Below are positions 21,697 through 30,214 of a stretch of 64,000 nt of DNA, piece after piece (the first letter of the stretch is position 1; the number at the start of each line of letters is the position of its first letter). The DNA is taken from positions 1-64,000 of the forward strand of contig CAJAFV010000075.1 in assembly GCA_903939115.1 (NCBI GenBank), given 5' to 3'. A program made the translations under genes and the position numbers. This stretch comes from an uncultured Geobacteraceae bacterium. GTDB taxonomy: Bacteria; Desulfobacterota; Desulfuromonadia; Geobacterales; Pseudopelobacteraceae. The notes below the pieces were generated by a model. That model did not search any database, had not been told where the DNA came from, and worked only from the letters and a program-made list of their open reading frames with translations.

Positions 21697-21896
21697 AATA
21701 CTAGTTTTAAATCTTCTAACGACTTAATTTTTGTTTTTTGTTCTTTTATATCATCTTGCAAGTCCAAAATCATATCGTTGCATCTTGAAATCTCACTGTC
21801 TATGTTTTCTAGTGTCATCACAAAAGGATTATCTTGAATATTTCTTCTTATCCATTCCCCTGTTGGTAATTGTATAATACGTTCTGTTCGTTTCAT
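21693..21896 (-). CDS. Small coiled-coil phage protein (67 aa)
   Basis: MKRTERIIQLPTGEWIRRNI, then a heptad-rich C-terminal half (DSEISRCNDMILDLQDDIKE). Its stop overlaps the next gene's start, and its own ATG is 2 bases from the upstream stop. Possibly a tail-fibre assembly helper; unknown. Confidence 0.5.
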   Translation of the reverse strand: MKRTERIIQLPTGEWIRRNIQDNPFVMTLENIDSEISRCNDMILDLQDDIKEQKTKIKSLEDLKLVL

Positions 21897-21897
21897 A

Positions 21898-22050
21898 TTA
21901 CTGTTTTTTATTTTTAATCTCCTCTATATCGCAAGAAGCTATTTCTTGTATCAAAATGGTGTGTCTAATCATATCCTTACCCTGCATAGTAAAATTTCCA
22001 TAATTCATAAACTGTAGCAATGCCTCCTGTTGGTCTTTTGTCATTTTCAT
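21898..22050 (-). CDS. Small phage protein (50 aa)
   Basis: The frame from the ATG at 22050 gives MKMTKDQQEALLQFMNYGNF, then a helix ending DIEEIKNKKQ. Two bases separate it from the fibre-like gene upstream. No family recognised. Confidence 0.5.
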   Translation of the reverse strand: MKMTKDQQEALLQFMNYGNFTMQGKDMIRHTILIQEIASCDIEEIKNKKQ

Positions 22051-22051
22051 A

Positions 22052-22621
22052 TTAGTATTTTTGCCAATAAGTTATTATTCCACCGACTGCATTCATAGAA
22101 AATAATCCACCTACGTTACCAGAACTAAACGTAACACCAGGAGTAGACCCAATTTGAAACTTGTTACCAGCAGTTAAAGCACAATCACCACTTGCTTCTA
22201 TTGTCCTATCAAAAGAGAAAGTTGAACCTGTATCGGTAATTTTAGCACCAGTGGTGAACTGAATTTTGCCTCCTCCTTGAAGCTCAAGTCCATAAAAACC
22301 GCCTAAATAAAAAAACTTACCAAGATAATGACCATTTGCATCAAAAAAGAAAGTATTGGTAGTGGTAGCAATAACCAGGTTATTACTTGAATCTGCGGAA
22401 AATGAAACACCAGCTAAATTCAAAACTCCATCATAACCTACTTTAAAAGGTGCTTCAGAAGCTTTATCAGCACCCATGAATAAACCATCAGCGGTGACAT
22501 TTAAGCTTTTAGCTCCAGCTCCCGCATGAAGTTCAGAAAAATGCTGATTAGAATTCAGATTTGAGGGCTGCGAAGTCTGAAAATTATCAGGTGTTGAATT
22601 GTTTACATCAAAAATGGACAT
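22052..22621 (-). CDS. Tail-fibre-like protein (189 aa)
   Basis: 189 residues. A Ser/Asn-rich N-terminus (MSIFDVNNSTPDNFQTSQPS) is followed by repetitive beta structure (GLFMGADKASEAPFKVGYDG, then GKIQFTTGAKITDTGSTFSF), as in distal phage fibres. Its ATG overlaps the preceding stop as ATGA. Likely receptor-contact or shaft protein; function from composition only. Confidence 0.55.
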   Translation of the reverse strand: MSIFDVNNSTPDNFQTSQPSNLNSNQHFSELHAGAGAKSLNVTADGLFMGADKASEAPFKVGYDGVLNLAGVSFSADSSNNLVIATTTNTFFFDANGHYLGKFFYLGGFYGLELQGGGKIQFTTGAKITDTGSTFSFDRTIEASGDCALTAGNKFQIGSTPGVTFSSGNVGGLFSMNAVGGIITYWQKY

Positions 22622-22791
22622 CAGTTTGCAAGATAAATGATAAATCTATTTGGTTCTTCTTGAATTTCCTCAATGGTTTCGTCCTGTTTCAGACGTTCAA
22701 TATATTCTAGGGCTAATTGACGCTTTTGTTCTTTGGTTTCTGCTCCCACGTGAGAACCAGCTACAAGGTTGTACGTTACAATTCTGGTCAT
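22621..22791 (-). CDS. Small acidic phage protein (56 aa)
   Basis: The frame from the ATG at 22791: MTRIVTYNLVAGSHVGAETK, then a charged helix and FIIYLAN. Its stop overlaps the fibre gene's ATG. It lies between the propeller-like tail gene and the fibre gene. Function unknown. Confidence 0.5.
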   Translation of the reverse strand: MTRIVTYNLVAGSHVGAETKEQKRQLALEYIERLKQDETIEEIQEEPNRFIIYLAN

Positions 22792-22809
22792 TTGTTTTTA
22801 TATTAATGA

Positions 22810-24159
22810 TTATTGAACGACAATGGCGTCAATTATGGGGGAATTTGAACCTGAGGATACGAGGGTTATTTCAAACTGGGCTGAGCTTTTACTCATAACG
22901 TCAACTACGGAACGGAAGCAGCGTTCATCTCCATCATCCTGAACCAAATCGTGCGTAACAAATCCTGAATTATCTTTATTTACTCTTGCTGATATGGAAG
23001 TTCCAGCTGGAATTGAATCATAAAATACTTTTACTGATTTGATGACTCCCTTTGCCTGACATGTCGTTATTATAGCATAACTCTTGTTATTTGACAACTT
23101 ATCAATGCCGTAAGTAGTTGTAACTCCGTCAAAATTCTTCCAGCCTGTGAATATCTGTCCACCAACAACCTGAATTGCTCCAGGAGTGATTGTATTGGTC
23201 GCCGAGTACACATATTCAATATTTTGAGCTACTGGAAGTGAAGCGTCGCCACGACCTAAAGAATAAATACCCTGTCTGGTTGTGAATAGCGGTAGTCCAT
23301 TAAGATTAGCTGCTCCACTTGGATTAATACCAGTAACAATAACGGTATCACCGTCTCTTAATCTTTTATATAAAACGGCCTTTTCACCGCTCCAGTAATA
23401 AATATTTCCGACTAATCCAGCCTGAATAAAAATCATTTCTCCACGGATAAAGGCGTTAACACCAGCTTCGTCAATGTATGAATCCACGATATATGAAGGG
23501 CTGTAAGTATCCCAAAGGAAAAGTCCTGCTTGATTGTGGTAATTTCCAACCCAAGTACCGATTAAAAGACCTGTACCTGCGGGAATACATGTTGTAATTG
23601 AGTGTTGTGATTGAAGATCAAGAGAAGCGGCTTCAAAGACACCTGCGGAATTAACAGCGGCCACGTAGTTTCGATTAGGAATAAACAGGGAAGCGTTTTG
23701 CTCTTCCATTTTTATAGGGTGAACGTTGGTATTGGTGAAAGTTGCCCAAGAGTCTGTCTGACTTGACCACGTAGCTTCGCTTGAGGCGTTAGATTCTGCG
23801 ATTCTACCCAGTTTAGTGGCTGAGGCATAGTAGAGATACCCCATGAAGTAACCAAGCCCAAAATTGACGCCCTGTGTGTTAGTATGAACAAGGGATGTAA
23901 CACCAGATGTTGTTACTTTCCAAATCTTACCACTGGATGATGTGGCAAAGAATGAATCACCACTGGGGAGAGTTACTGAAGAGTCGGGGAGATTATCAAC
24001 GATTGTGCCTGAAGTTTTCTCAAAGGCAAAAGAACCAGTAGCTGCACCAGCTTGTGAATGGATGTCGCAACTTTTTAGCGAGTGAAATCCCCCTGCAATT
24101 TTCTTGCTGAGTGCAATACCGTTGTGGAAACTTCCGAATGTTGTAGGTTTTGCTGCCAT
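22810..24159 (-). CDS. Beta-propeller-like tail protein
   Basis: 449 residues with recurring strand-turn units: GDSFFATSSSGKIWKVTTSG, GYLYYASATKLGRI, GLPLFTTRQGIYSLGRGDAS. These resemble blades of a propeller. Proteins of this type form the tail hub or needle base in short-tailed phages. The C-terminus (SSAQFEITLVSSGSNSPIID) is a beta-sandwich end. It lies between the LamG-like fibre gene and small tail genes. Propeller fold inferred from repeats by eye. Confidence 0.6.
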   Translation of the reverse strand: MAAKPTTFGSFHNGIALSKKIAGGFHSLKSCDIHSQAGAATGSFAFEKTSGTIVDNLPDSSVTLPSGDSFFATSSSGKIWKVTTSGVTSLVHTNTQGVNFGLGYFMGYLYYASATKLGRIAESNASSEATWSSQTDSWATFTNTNVHPIKMEEQNASLFIPNRNYVAAVNSAGVFEAASLDLQSQHSITTCIPAGTGLLIGTWVGNYHNQAGLFLWDTYSPSYIVDSYIDEAGVNAFIRGEMIFIQAGLVGNIYYWSGEKAVLYKRLRDGDTVIVTGINPSGAANLNGLPLFTTRQGIYSLGRGDASLPVAQNIEYVYSATNTITPGAIQVVGGQIFTGWKNFDGVTTTYGIDKLSNNKSYAIITTCQAKGVIKSVKVFYDSIPAGTSISARVNKDNSGFVTHDLVQDDGDERCFRSVVDVMSKSSAQFEITLVSSGSNSPIIDAIVVQ

Positions 24160-24178
24160 TGCTTTATTTGTTTATATT

Positions 24179-25777
24179 CTATAAGAGGGTTGAGGTGAGC
24201 CTTATTATTGTTGAACTAATTGAACCCTGTAAAGCTATTGATAACATTGATGTGTTGCTTGTAAGGATATTAAGGTACATTGTTTTTTTAACAGTTGTGG
24301 ATAAGTCTTTGCTGAAAGAAATAGTATTAACAGTCTGATTAGCTGAAGCTCCAGTAGCCATTACATAGCTGGTAAGGGTCATATCGTAATCAGATAGTGT
24401 ATTATTGGCGGTTGATAGCGTTGCTTGCATATCCGCAACGCCAGCTGTTGTTCTATACGCATTTAAAGACGCAACTACATAAGCATTAAATGCTCCAATA
24501 GGAATATCTATTGTAGCCTTATTGTACCAGGTAAGAGCTGTTGGAGTAGCTTGTGATATTGTCGCTAAACTATTATATTCAACCTTCCACTTGTTTTTAT
24601 CACGGTTAAACCCAAAAGGCTGACTTACTGTCGCATAATAAGGACTTGAAATCGTAGCGTTAGCCAAAGAATAATCTGTTCCTCCCCAAATCGTAATTGG
24701 TGTTACTCCTGCTGCGTAAGGAGCGACTGCTGTAATAAGAGCGTATTTGTCTATCGTGATGTTTCCTGTGCCTTGAGCTGTCTGAGCGTCATATTTAGCT
24801 TTAATTGTCTTTTCATCAAGAGCGTAACCATTGATAAGAAAGAGGTCGTCTATTTGACCGTTCCAGAATGTTTGGTCAGTTGATGCTTCATTATAACAAC
24901 CAATCCTGACATTATTTGTTGCATTATAAGTTGGAGAAACCGAATATCCTCCCATTTCTAATTTTCCGTCAAGATACACTTGCACATAATTATTTCTAAA
25001 TGAGACTGCAACCATATGCCATGCATTGTCAGTGACGGTTGTTGTTCCATTAAAAGTAGATGGAGCAGACGAATTAGAGGCTGATTGAAATTGTAATGTA
25101 TTTGTAACCCCTACTCCAAGCAATATTCCATAGTAGTTAGTATTTTTATACCAGCTCTGGAGCATATATTTTGTAGCACCTGCAACTCCAGTCTTAAACC
25201 AACATCCAATTGTAAACTCTCCAGTAGGTTTTAAACTTGCATTATCAGCAATAACAATCTTGGAAGTTGTGCCGTTAAATGTAGCAGCGTTAGAAAACTT
25301 ACCAGCTGTATAAGACATAGCTGTGTCAGTTCCATTAAAAGAACCGACTTGTGAAGTTGAGTCAGCGTTGAAGTTCCAGTAAGCTGTGAGGGCTTGGTCT
25401 TGTTGACATTTAAATCTCATCCCTGGAGAAAGCGTTGTGGTAAGGTCGCCTGTGGCGTTTACTACGTTTGTAGAGCCATCAGTTGATACCCAAGCGAGAG
25501 CAGGAAGAGTTTCCCAGCCTGTTTTAATCGCTTTTAACGCCAACCCTGTGTCAGCATAAGTCTTTACGGCTTTTTGAGAAGGAATTTTTGTATCTGATGT
25601 TCCTAGAGTTATTGTGGTGTCAATCTGAGAATTTTCAACAAATGCAGTGTCTGCTTCCGCTTTAGTATAAGCCACGCCAACATCAGTTTTTGTAGAATAT
25701 AAATCAGCAAAATTAGCCTCAATTTTTACAAGACTATCAGCTCCGTTATCTCCTGGAAGTATGTCAATTTGGCTCAT
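24179..25777 (-). CDS. Tail fibre with LamG/concanavalin-like domain
   Basis: 532 residues. The N-terminus has a phage fibre attachment motif (MSQIDILPGDNGADSLVKIE, later SQKAVKTYADTGLALK). Residues about 125-330 form a laminin-G/concanavalin-like domain: ALTAYWNFNADSTSQ, FTIGCWFKTG, DNAWHMVAVSFRN, VQVYLDGKLE and GQIDDLFLINGYAL are its classic strands. A beta C-terminal domain follows. LamG domains bind carbohydrate, so this is a good receptor-binding candidate. Confidence 0.75.
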   Translation of the reverse strand: MSQIDILPGDNGADSLVKIEANFADLYSTKTDVGVAYTKAEADTAFVENSQIDTTITLGTSDTKIPSQKAVKTYADTGLALKAIKTGWETLPALAWVSTDGSTNVVNATGDLTTTLSPGMRFKCQQDQALTAYWNFNADSTSQVGSFNGTDTAMSYTAGKFSNAATFNGTTSKIVIADNASLKPTGEFTIGCWFKTGVAGATKYMLQSWYKNTNYYGILLGVGVTNTLQFQSASNSSAPSTFNGTTTVTDNAWHMVAVSFRNNYVQVYLDGKLEMGGYSVSPTYNATNNVRIGCYNEASTDQTFWNGQIDDLFLINGYALDEKTIKAKYDAQTAQGTGNITIDKYALITAVAPYAAGVTPITIWGGTDYSLANATISSPYYATVSQPFGFNRDKNKWKVEYNSLATISQATPTALTWYNKATIDIPIGAFNAYVVASLNAYRTTAGVADMQATLSTANNTLSDYDMTLTSYVMATGASANQTVNTISFSKDLSTTVKKTMYLNILTSNTSMLSIALQGSISSTIIRLTSTLL

Positions 25778-25965
25778 GTAGGTTTAATTATTGATGAATA
25801 ATTGGTTGTTGGCTTTGAAACGCTTTGATATGTAGGGTTGTGAGCTGTTCCATGACTCCAGGGGAAGTAAGTAGAAAGCCAAGGAAAGACGTTTTTAGAC
25901 CACAAAGAAATGTCTGATCTTTCATAGGTGGTTGTTGGCTTTGAAACGCTTGAATATGTCGGCAT
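25774..25965 (-). CDS. Small virion protein with duplicated motif (63 aa)
   Basis: 63 residues containing two copies of a Y-x-S-V-S-K-P-T-T-x-Y motif (TYSSVSKPTTTYERSD and TYQSVSKPTTNYSS), with a Trp/Pro-rich middle. Its stop overlaps the fibre gene by 4 bases. It lies between adaptor and fibre genes and could be a head-tail plug or linker. No family known to me. Confidence 0.5.
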   Translation of the reverse strand: MPTYSSVSKPTTTYERSDISLWSKNVFPWLSTYFPWSHGTAHNPTYQSVSKPTTNYSSIIKPT

Positions 25966-25966
25966 A

Positions 25967-26650
25967 TTATTTGAAGCTTACTTTTTCAACTGTAATTTCC
26001 TTTTTAAACTTGAATTTAGTGCGGTAATGGTTGGCAATCGCTCGCTTTAGTTTATCAATTTCCACGTCCCAAAGCTGATTATATTTGTCGGGGTTTTCTT
26101 GAGCGTACTCTTTAGCCAGTAATAGGGGATAAATGCGGTGAAAACTCTTTTCAAGGATAGGAGTTTGAGAAAGCAAAGTGAGTGCTGCTTGGCGTTGCTC
26201 GTACCAAATATGAATACCTGAAGAGACGTTTGCAGTTGGAAGAGGTCGGATAATGTAAGAGCCTCGATCAAAACGTACATGAGGAGTCACGAAACCATCT
26301 CCAGCTTGCTCATACTCGCTGTGGGTGTTGTCTGAGCTGTCGTAAAGGGTTGTAGGAAGTGAATCCACGCCACTAAATTTAACCTCTAAGCGTTTAAGCT
26401 TCAGAAAGTCATCAGGAAATGAATATTCCCCGTTGTAACCGTTATCCCCATTAACCAATCCAGTCGTTGAAACAAGGTCGGTATAAACTTCATTGCCTCC
26501 AACTTCTCTATAACCTTGTATTTTAAGGATAAAAGAAAGCATTTCAGCTTCAAGCATGTTCAAATCAGCCAGAATATTTGCATCTGAGTAAGTGTTTGTA
26601 TCTGTCTTAGTAATGCGTCTCGCCTTAGCAGCGATTGCTGTAATATCCAT
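25967..26650 (-). CDS. Head-tail adaptor-like protein
   Basis: 227 residues. A helical N-terminus (MDITAIAAKARRITKTDTNT) and NGEYSFPDDFLKLKRLEVKF, followed by RPLPTANVSSGIHIWYEQRQ, are the pattern of phage adaptor (gp6/gp4-like) proteins that connect portal to tail. It sits just downstream of the capsid genes, where the adaptor belongs in short-tailed phages. Family call from pattern. Confidence 0.6.
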   Translation of the reverse strand: MDITAIAAKARRITKTDTNTYSDANILADLNMLEAEMLSFILKIQGYREVGGNEVYTDLVSTTGLVNGDNGYNGEYSFPDDFLKLKRLEVKFSGVDSLPTTLYDSSDNTHSEYEQAGDGFVTPHVRFDRGSYIIRPLPTANVSSGIHIWYEQRQAALTLLSQTPILEKSFHRIYPLLLAKEYAQENPDKYNQLWDVEIDKLKRAIANHYRTKFKFKKEITVEKVSFK

Positions 26651-26662
26651 GTAAATTGGCTA

Positions 26663-26944
26663 TTAAAAGTAAGTTACTGTGATGTCTGAAGCTGCTGCGG
26701 TTACGATTGTAAGACCAGTTTTGAGAACACAATTAAAATCAAATTGTTGCTCAGCTACTGAGGCTTTTAAAACTGCGATAACTTGTCCTGCTGCGGAAGT
26801 ATTGTCGTAAATAGTGATTGCTCCAGCGGCGGTTGTGTTTACGATTATTGAGCGTAATACACCTTCACGAGTCTTTACAACAGTCGTTGTGGCTGTTGAA
26901 ATGTGATTGTAGAGGCATGGTTCTAACTGCGTGTACATTGACAT
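26663..26944 (-). CDS. Small beta-barrel virion protein (93 aa)
   Basis: 93 residues. Ala/Thr/Val-rich, with REGVLRSIIVNTTAAGAITI and GLTIVTAAASDITVTYF. This matches small phage head or decoration proteins with a beta-sandwich. It lies between the HeH/LEM-domain protein and the adaptor. Structural role inferred. Confidence 0.55.
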   Translation of the reverse strand: MSMYTQLEPCLYNHISTATTTVVKTREGVLRSIIVNTTAAGAITIYDNTSAAGQVIAVLKASVAEQQFDFNCVLKTGLTIVTAAASDITVTYF

Positions 26945-26945
26945 A

Positions 26946-27206
26946 TTAGTTTTGTATTAATTGTTTAAGGCTTTCTGTTGAGGCGTTTCCTTTAAATTCA
27001 ATTCCTTGCTCGACAAGGATTGCTTTAATCTCATCGCGAGTTAGAATTGGCGGCTGTTCGATAAGATTTTCCTGTCCAATTTCCTCTATTTCTTCAGCTG
27101 ATTCTTCGAGTGTGTTTTCAACTCCTGCTTCTTGCTCTAGTTTACGCTTAGCAATCAAGGCTTCTTGCGAAATCCATTGACCATTGATGTTCAAAAAGTG
27201 TGACAT
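26946..27206 (-). CDS. Head-associated protein with C-terminal HeH/LEM-like domain
   Basis: 86 residues. A Glu-rich middle precedes LTRDEIKAILVEQGIEFKGN, then ASTESLKQLIQ. This is a helix-extended-loop-helix (HeH/LEM/SAP-like) domain that commonly ends small phage head proteins. It lies directly after the capsid gene. Function unknown. Confidence 0.6.
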   Translation of the reverse strand: MSHFLNINGQWISQEALIAKRKLEQEAGVENTLEESAEEIEEIGQENLIEQPPILTRDEIKAILVEQGIEFKGNASTESLKQLIQN

Positions 27207-27232
27207 ATTTTGTTATTTAATACTTAGTCGAA

Positions 27233-27249
27233 AGCGGAAGTTATCCGCT
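27233..27249 (-). terminator. Small hairpin after the capsid gene
   Basis: AGCGG (27233-27237) pairs with CCGCT (27245-27249) around a 7-base loop, between capsid and downstream genes. Only two T follow on the minus strand, so it may be an RNA-processing or partial termination site and not a strong terminator. Confidence 0.35.
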
Positions 27250-27284
27250 CTCTGAAACTATTAAATTGTATGTTTATTCAGCTA

Positions 27285-28208
27285 CTAGGTTGTTCCGTCA
27301 GATCCGTAGAACATGAAAGGCATGTTGTTGATACCAACTTTGTAATAACCAGTTGCATTAATTCTGAATGACTCTGAATTTTGTTTGATAGGGTCGTTCA
27401 TAGCAGGCATCTTGTAGATACCAGCATAAAGAGGAGTTCCCTTCTTTGAATCGAGCATAAACCAGAATTTTTTGTTTGTAGCAGTGATGTATGGAGTTTC
27501 AACAATTTTGAAAGCACCTTCATAGATGTTGATGTCAGCGATTGCAGTTGGAGCAATGTTTACTGCAAACAATTTCTTTGCCATAACAGCAGCAGCTGAG
27601 CCTTTTTTAACCACGATAGTATCAAGGTCAATAGGCATTGGATGTCCAGCAGCGTCAACCATTGCGCCAGCCCATTCAAGAGCAGAGTCAACAGCGGCAG
27701 AAGAAAGAGCAACAGTAGCTTTGTTTACGAAAGTTGTACCAGTTGATTTCCATGTGTGTGTTCCGCAAAGAGCAACACCATCTGGGCAAAGGTAAGTAGC
27801 ACCAGCGATAGCATCGTTCAAGATACCGAATCCAGCAACAAGCAAAGAGTTTACTGAGTCAACAAGCAAAGCATTTCGCTTAGATTGAAGGATTTCCTCA
27901 ACCATGGTTGTGCTGTCTTTAGCTCTTTGGTAGTCGTTTTCAGTAAATTCAACAGCCAAACCATAACGCTGTGCTGTCAAAGATACTTGGTATCCTTCGA
28001 TTGCTCCTGCTACTGGTGGAGTTTCACCTTCAGCCAATAGTTTTGTACCTGTGAAAGATTCACGAGTATTGAAGATTTCTGTGTATTCGCTTGTTTCTTT
28101 GAAATTTACAACTCCTTGAGCCATAAATTCCTTGATTTTCATCGTTGCACCACCATCAAAGGATTCTTTTATACCTTTGGCTGTATGCAATATTTCGTCA
28201 ATCAACAT
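27285..28208 (-). CDS. Major capsid protein
   Basis: 307 residues. The position (after scaffold and decoration-like genes, before adaptor) and the sequence fit an HK97-fold capsid. An N-terminal helix is followed by FTGTKLLAEGETPPVAGAIE, EFTENDYQRAKDSTTMVEEI, a central spine-helix region, LDTIVVKKGSAAAVMAKKLF and a beta C-terminus (ESFRINATGYYKVGINNMPF). I recognise the EGETPP...ENDYQ layout from phage capsids. The AT-rich leader has no Shine-Dalgarno site. Confidence 0.75.
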   Translation of the reverse strand: MLIDEILHTAKGIKESFDGGATMKIKEFMAQGVVNFKETSEYTEIFNTRESFTGTKLLAEGETPPVAGAIEGYQVSLTAQRYGLAVEFTENDYQRAKDSTTMVEEILQSKRNALLVDSVNSLLVAGFGILNDAIAGATYLCPDGVALCGTHTWKSTGTTFVNKATVALSSAAVDSALEWAGAMVDAAGHPMPIDLDTIVVKKGSAAAVMAKKLFAVNIAPTAIADINIYEGAFKIVETPYITATNKKFWFMLDSKKGTPLYAGIYKMPAMNDPIKQNSESFRINATGYYKVGINNMPFMFYGSDGTT

Positions 28209-28245
28209 ATAGTTGTTTTATTTTAGATAATTAGACTCCTTTGGG

Positions 28246-28653
28246 TTAGAAAAGAGGTTTATTGATACGAACTTCAACTCCAGCAGCAACACCAACTGTT
28301 CCAGCCTCAGGAGAAATACCAACTTTAACTACAGATGTAGCTGTAGCAGCAGTATTGATGAGTTGAGCAGCAGTAAGGTCGCAAGCAAGTCCACGAGATG
28401 CCTTGGCAAAAACTACAGAAGCAGTTCCAACCAATGTAAAATCGTTTCCTGTAGTTACTTCAACGTCAGTTGTTCCAGCAGCTGCACCATTGATGCAATA
28501 AGCCAAAGCAGTTGTTCCAGCAACAGCAGTAATTATAAGTCCACCAGCGTCGATACCTACGAAACTTCCAGCAGCAATAACTGTTGCAGAAGCTTTTTCA
28601 GCTTTTCTTGTTCGGATTTTTTCCCCGTCTTTTAGGGTAAATAACAAAGCCAT
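28246..28653 (-). CDS. Head decoration-like protein
   Basis: 135 residues. Ala/Thr/Val/Gly-rich beta protein: SATVIAAGSFVGIDAGGLII and DVEVTTGNDFTLVGTASVVF. It resembles capsid-stabilising (gpD or DUF2190-like) proteins, which are usually encoded next to the capsid gene as here. Role inferred. Confidence 0.6.
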   Translation of the reverse strand: MALLFTLKDGEKIRTRKAEKASATVIAAGSFVGIDAGGLIITAVAGTTALAYCINGAAAGTTDVEVTTGNDFTLVGTASVVFAKASRGLACDLTAAQLINTAATATSVVKVGISPEAGTVGVAAGVEVRINKPLF

Positions 28654-28673
28654 ATTGTTTGTTTTTTAATTAA

Positions 28674-29207
28674 TTATAGTCCAGATGAGAATCCAGGAGG
28701 CATATTAGATGCGAGTCTTTTAGCCAACTTTTTCTCTTCTGTTTCCTTCTCAACTCTTTGAATTTCGTTGGAAGGTTTTGAGATTTTGCTCATATTCTTT
28801 TCGCTATCAGAGATGGATTGAGCTTTCTTCTGATAATATGGCACTTCTGCCAATTCCAGAATACTCTTGCCAGCAGCTTTCGCGTCTTGCTTGAGTTCAT
28901 CCATTACAGAAATTAGTTCAGGTTTTTCAAGTCTCAAGATACGTTCTTCAAGTGTCTCACTTGGCGTAACTTGTTTAACTTCCTTCTCTTTTCCCTGTCC
29001 CTTTTGTGCAAACGCTATATCTCTTTCACGTTCGCTCTTGGCAACATCATCCCACGATTTATATTGCTTGCCTGTCTTTTCGTTATAGGCTTCAATAGTT
29101 AACTCGTTCTCGTTGCCGAATAGGTTCTCCAATTCGTCCTTAGTTCCTTCTCCCTCCTTGGTTTCATCAATGATGTCCTTGGTTGGGTTTAAATTCCCTT
29201 TGTCCAT
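28674..29207 (-). CDS. Scaffold-like protein
   Basis: 177 residues. Highly charged and helical, with no hydrophobic core segments, starting MDKGNLNPTKDIIDETKEGE. A coiled-coil-like centre (SETLEERILRLEKPELISVM) and a basic C-terminus (EEKKLAKRLASNMPPG) follow. Composition and position before the decoration and capsid genes are those of a capsid scaffold. Confidence 0.6.
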   Translation of the reverse strand: MDKGNLNPTKDIIDETKEGEGTKDELENLFGNENELTIEAYNEKTGKQYKSWDDVAKSERERDIAFAQKGQGKEKEVKQVTPSETLEERILRLEKPELISVMDELKQDAKAAGKSILELAEVPYYQKKAQSISDSEKNMSKISKPSNEIQRVEKETEEKKLAKRLASNMPPGFSSGL

Positions 29208-29239
29208 TTTCGTTTATCTTAAAAAATTATTTAACTAAA

Positions 29240-29494
29240 TTACGCTCCTGTTACTCCTGATTCATTAGGTTGGGATGAGCCGCTATCATTCAATACGAGT
29301 CCCTTGATAGCCCACATAGCACTTGTTTCTAGATCTGTTATAGCTATTGCTCGCTGACGTGATGCTGGGAGAGTTAAAAGAAAGTTGTGCAATGTGCTGT
29401 AACCATTCCTAACCTCTTGAATTAGCGGTAGCATTTCTTCTGCTGGCTTGAAATAACCAAATGGATTTACTTCTGTCGCCTTGTCATATTCCAT
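29240..29494 (-). CDS. Small helical-hairpin phage protein, Acb2/Tad1-hairpin candidate
   Basis: 84 residues. The core reads VRNGYSTLHNFLLTLPASRQ, then RAIAITDLETSAMWAIKGLV. The P-x-S-R-x-x-A-x-x-x-L-E-x-x-x-M-W-A pattern belongs to a very common small phage family. From memory, this family is grouped with the helical hairpin of Acb2 and Tad1, phage sponges that sequester cyclic nucleotide signals of CBASS and Thoeris defence. It lies between scaffold and metallopeptidase-like genes. A pure head-related role is possible; the immune-evasion reading is untested. Confidence 0.5.
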   Translation of the reverse strand: MEYDKATEVNPFGYFKPAEEMLPLIQEVRNGYSTLHNFLLTLPASRQRAIAITDLETSAMWAIKGLVLNDSGSSQPNESGVTGA

Positions 29495-29503
29495 ATTATT
29501 ATT

Positions 29504-29902
29504 TTATTTTATCAATTTATTAAAAACTTTCATTATCTCTTCGTAGATGTATTCAATATAGTAGGCGTAAGCTTCTTCAGTGCTTCCTTTTAGGGGTATT
29601 CCGCAGTTATTAAGAGAATAGACAACAGAGTGGAAAAGTTCATGAATCATCACCGCCATAGCTTCATCCTTGTTGGTTTTTTGTACCCATAGATAGTTGA
29701 ATCCTCCATCTATAGTCAATCTCGCTCCTTTTGCATGTTGCAATAATTTCAGTTCTTTCAAAATATCTTCTCCATGAAACTTCACAAGAAACTCAACAAA
29801 ATCTTTTGATTCACCTCCGTAGCACAAATGGAAATTCTTCTTATAGAGTCTGTCCATTATTGGAAGCCATTTTATCTTTCCACTTCTCCTTATTTTTTCC
29901 AT
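29504..29902 (-). CDS. Putative zinc metallopeptidase in the head cluster
   Basis: 132 residues. The motif IHELFHSVVYSL contains HExxH at about residues 88-92, and a downstream acidic helix (STEEAYAYYIEYIYEE) could give the third zinc ligand, as in gluzincins. The N-terminus is basic. A metallopeptidase-like fold inside a head-gene block suggests maturation processing, but it could also be a non-catalytic relative. No signal peptide. Confidence 0.55.
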   Translation of the reverse strand: MEKIRRSGKIKWLPIMDRLYKKNFHLCYGGESKDFVEFLVKFHGEDILKELKLLQHAKGARLTIDGGFNYLWVQKTNKDEAMAVMIHELFHSVVYSLNNCGIPLKGSTEEAYAYYIEYIYEEIMKVFNKLIK

Positions 29903-29914
29903 ATACTACAAAAA

Positions 29915-30214
29915 TTAACTCCTATATTTATCAAGCCTGTCCAGCACTTCTGCTTTAAATCGGGCTTGTAGCTCTGTCTCTTCCAAAAAAGCTTTTCCTG
30001 CCATTCTCTCAAACTCTTCAATATTTTTAGCGGCTTTTTGGTAGTTTTTAATCTTTTTCACAACCTGCTCAGTACTGAATATTTCTTCCATCCACTTTCT
30101 CACATAAGGATAAGCGGCACTTTCAACGAATACTTTGATTGAGCTTTCAATCAGTTCTCTATCGCTGTTTTTATCAGCCTCTGTTGGCAAATTGTTTTCA
30201 TCAATTATTTTCAT
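29915..30214 (-). CDS. Phage protein of unknown function (99 aa)
   Basis: 99 residues, helical and charged (MKIIDENNLPTEADKNSDRE; later VVKKIKNYQKAAKNIEEFER). It overlaps the portal gene end by 4 bases, so it is part of the head operon. No family recognised. Confidence 0.55.
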   Translation of the reverse strand: MKIIDENNLPTEADKNSDRELIESSIKVFVESAAYPYVRKWMEEIFSTEQVVKKIKNYQKAAKNIEEFERMAGKAFLEETELQARFKAEVLDRLDKYRS

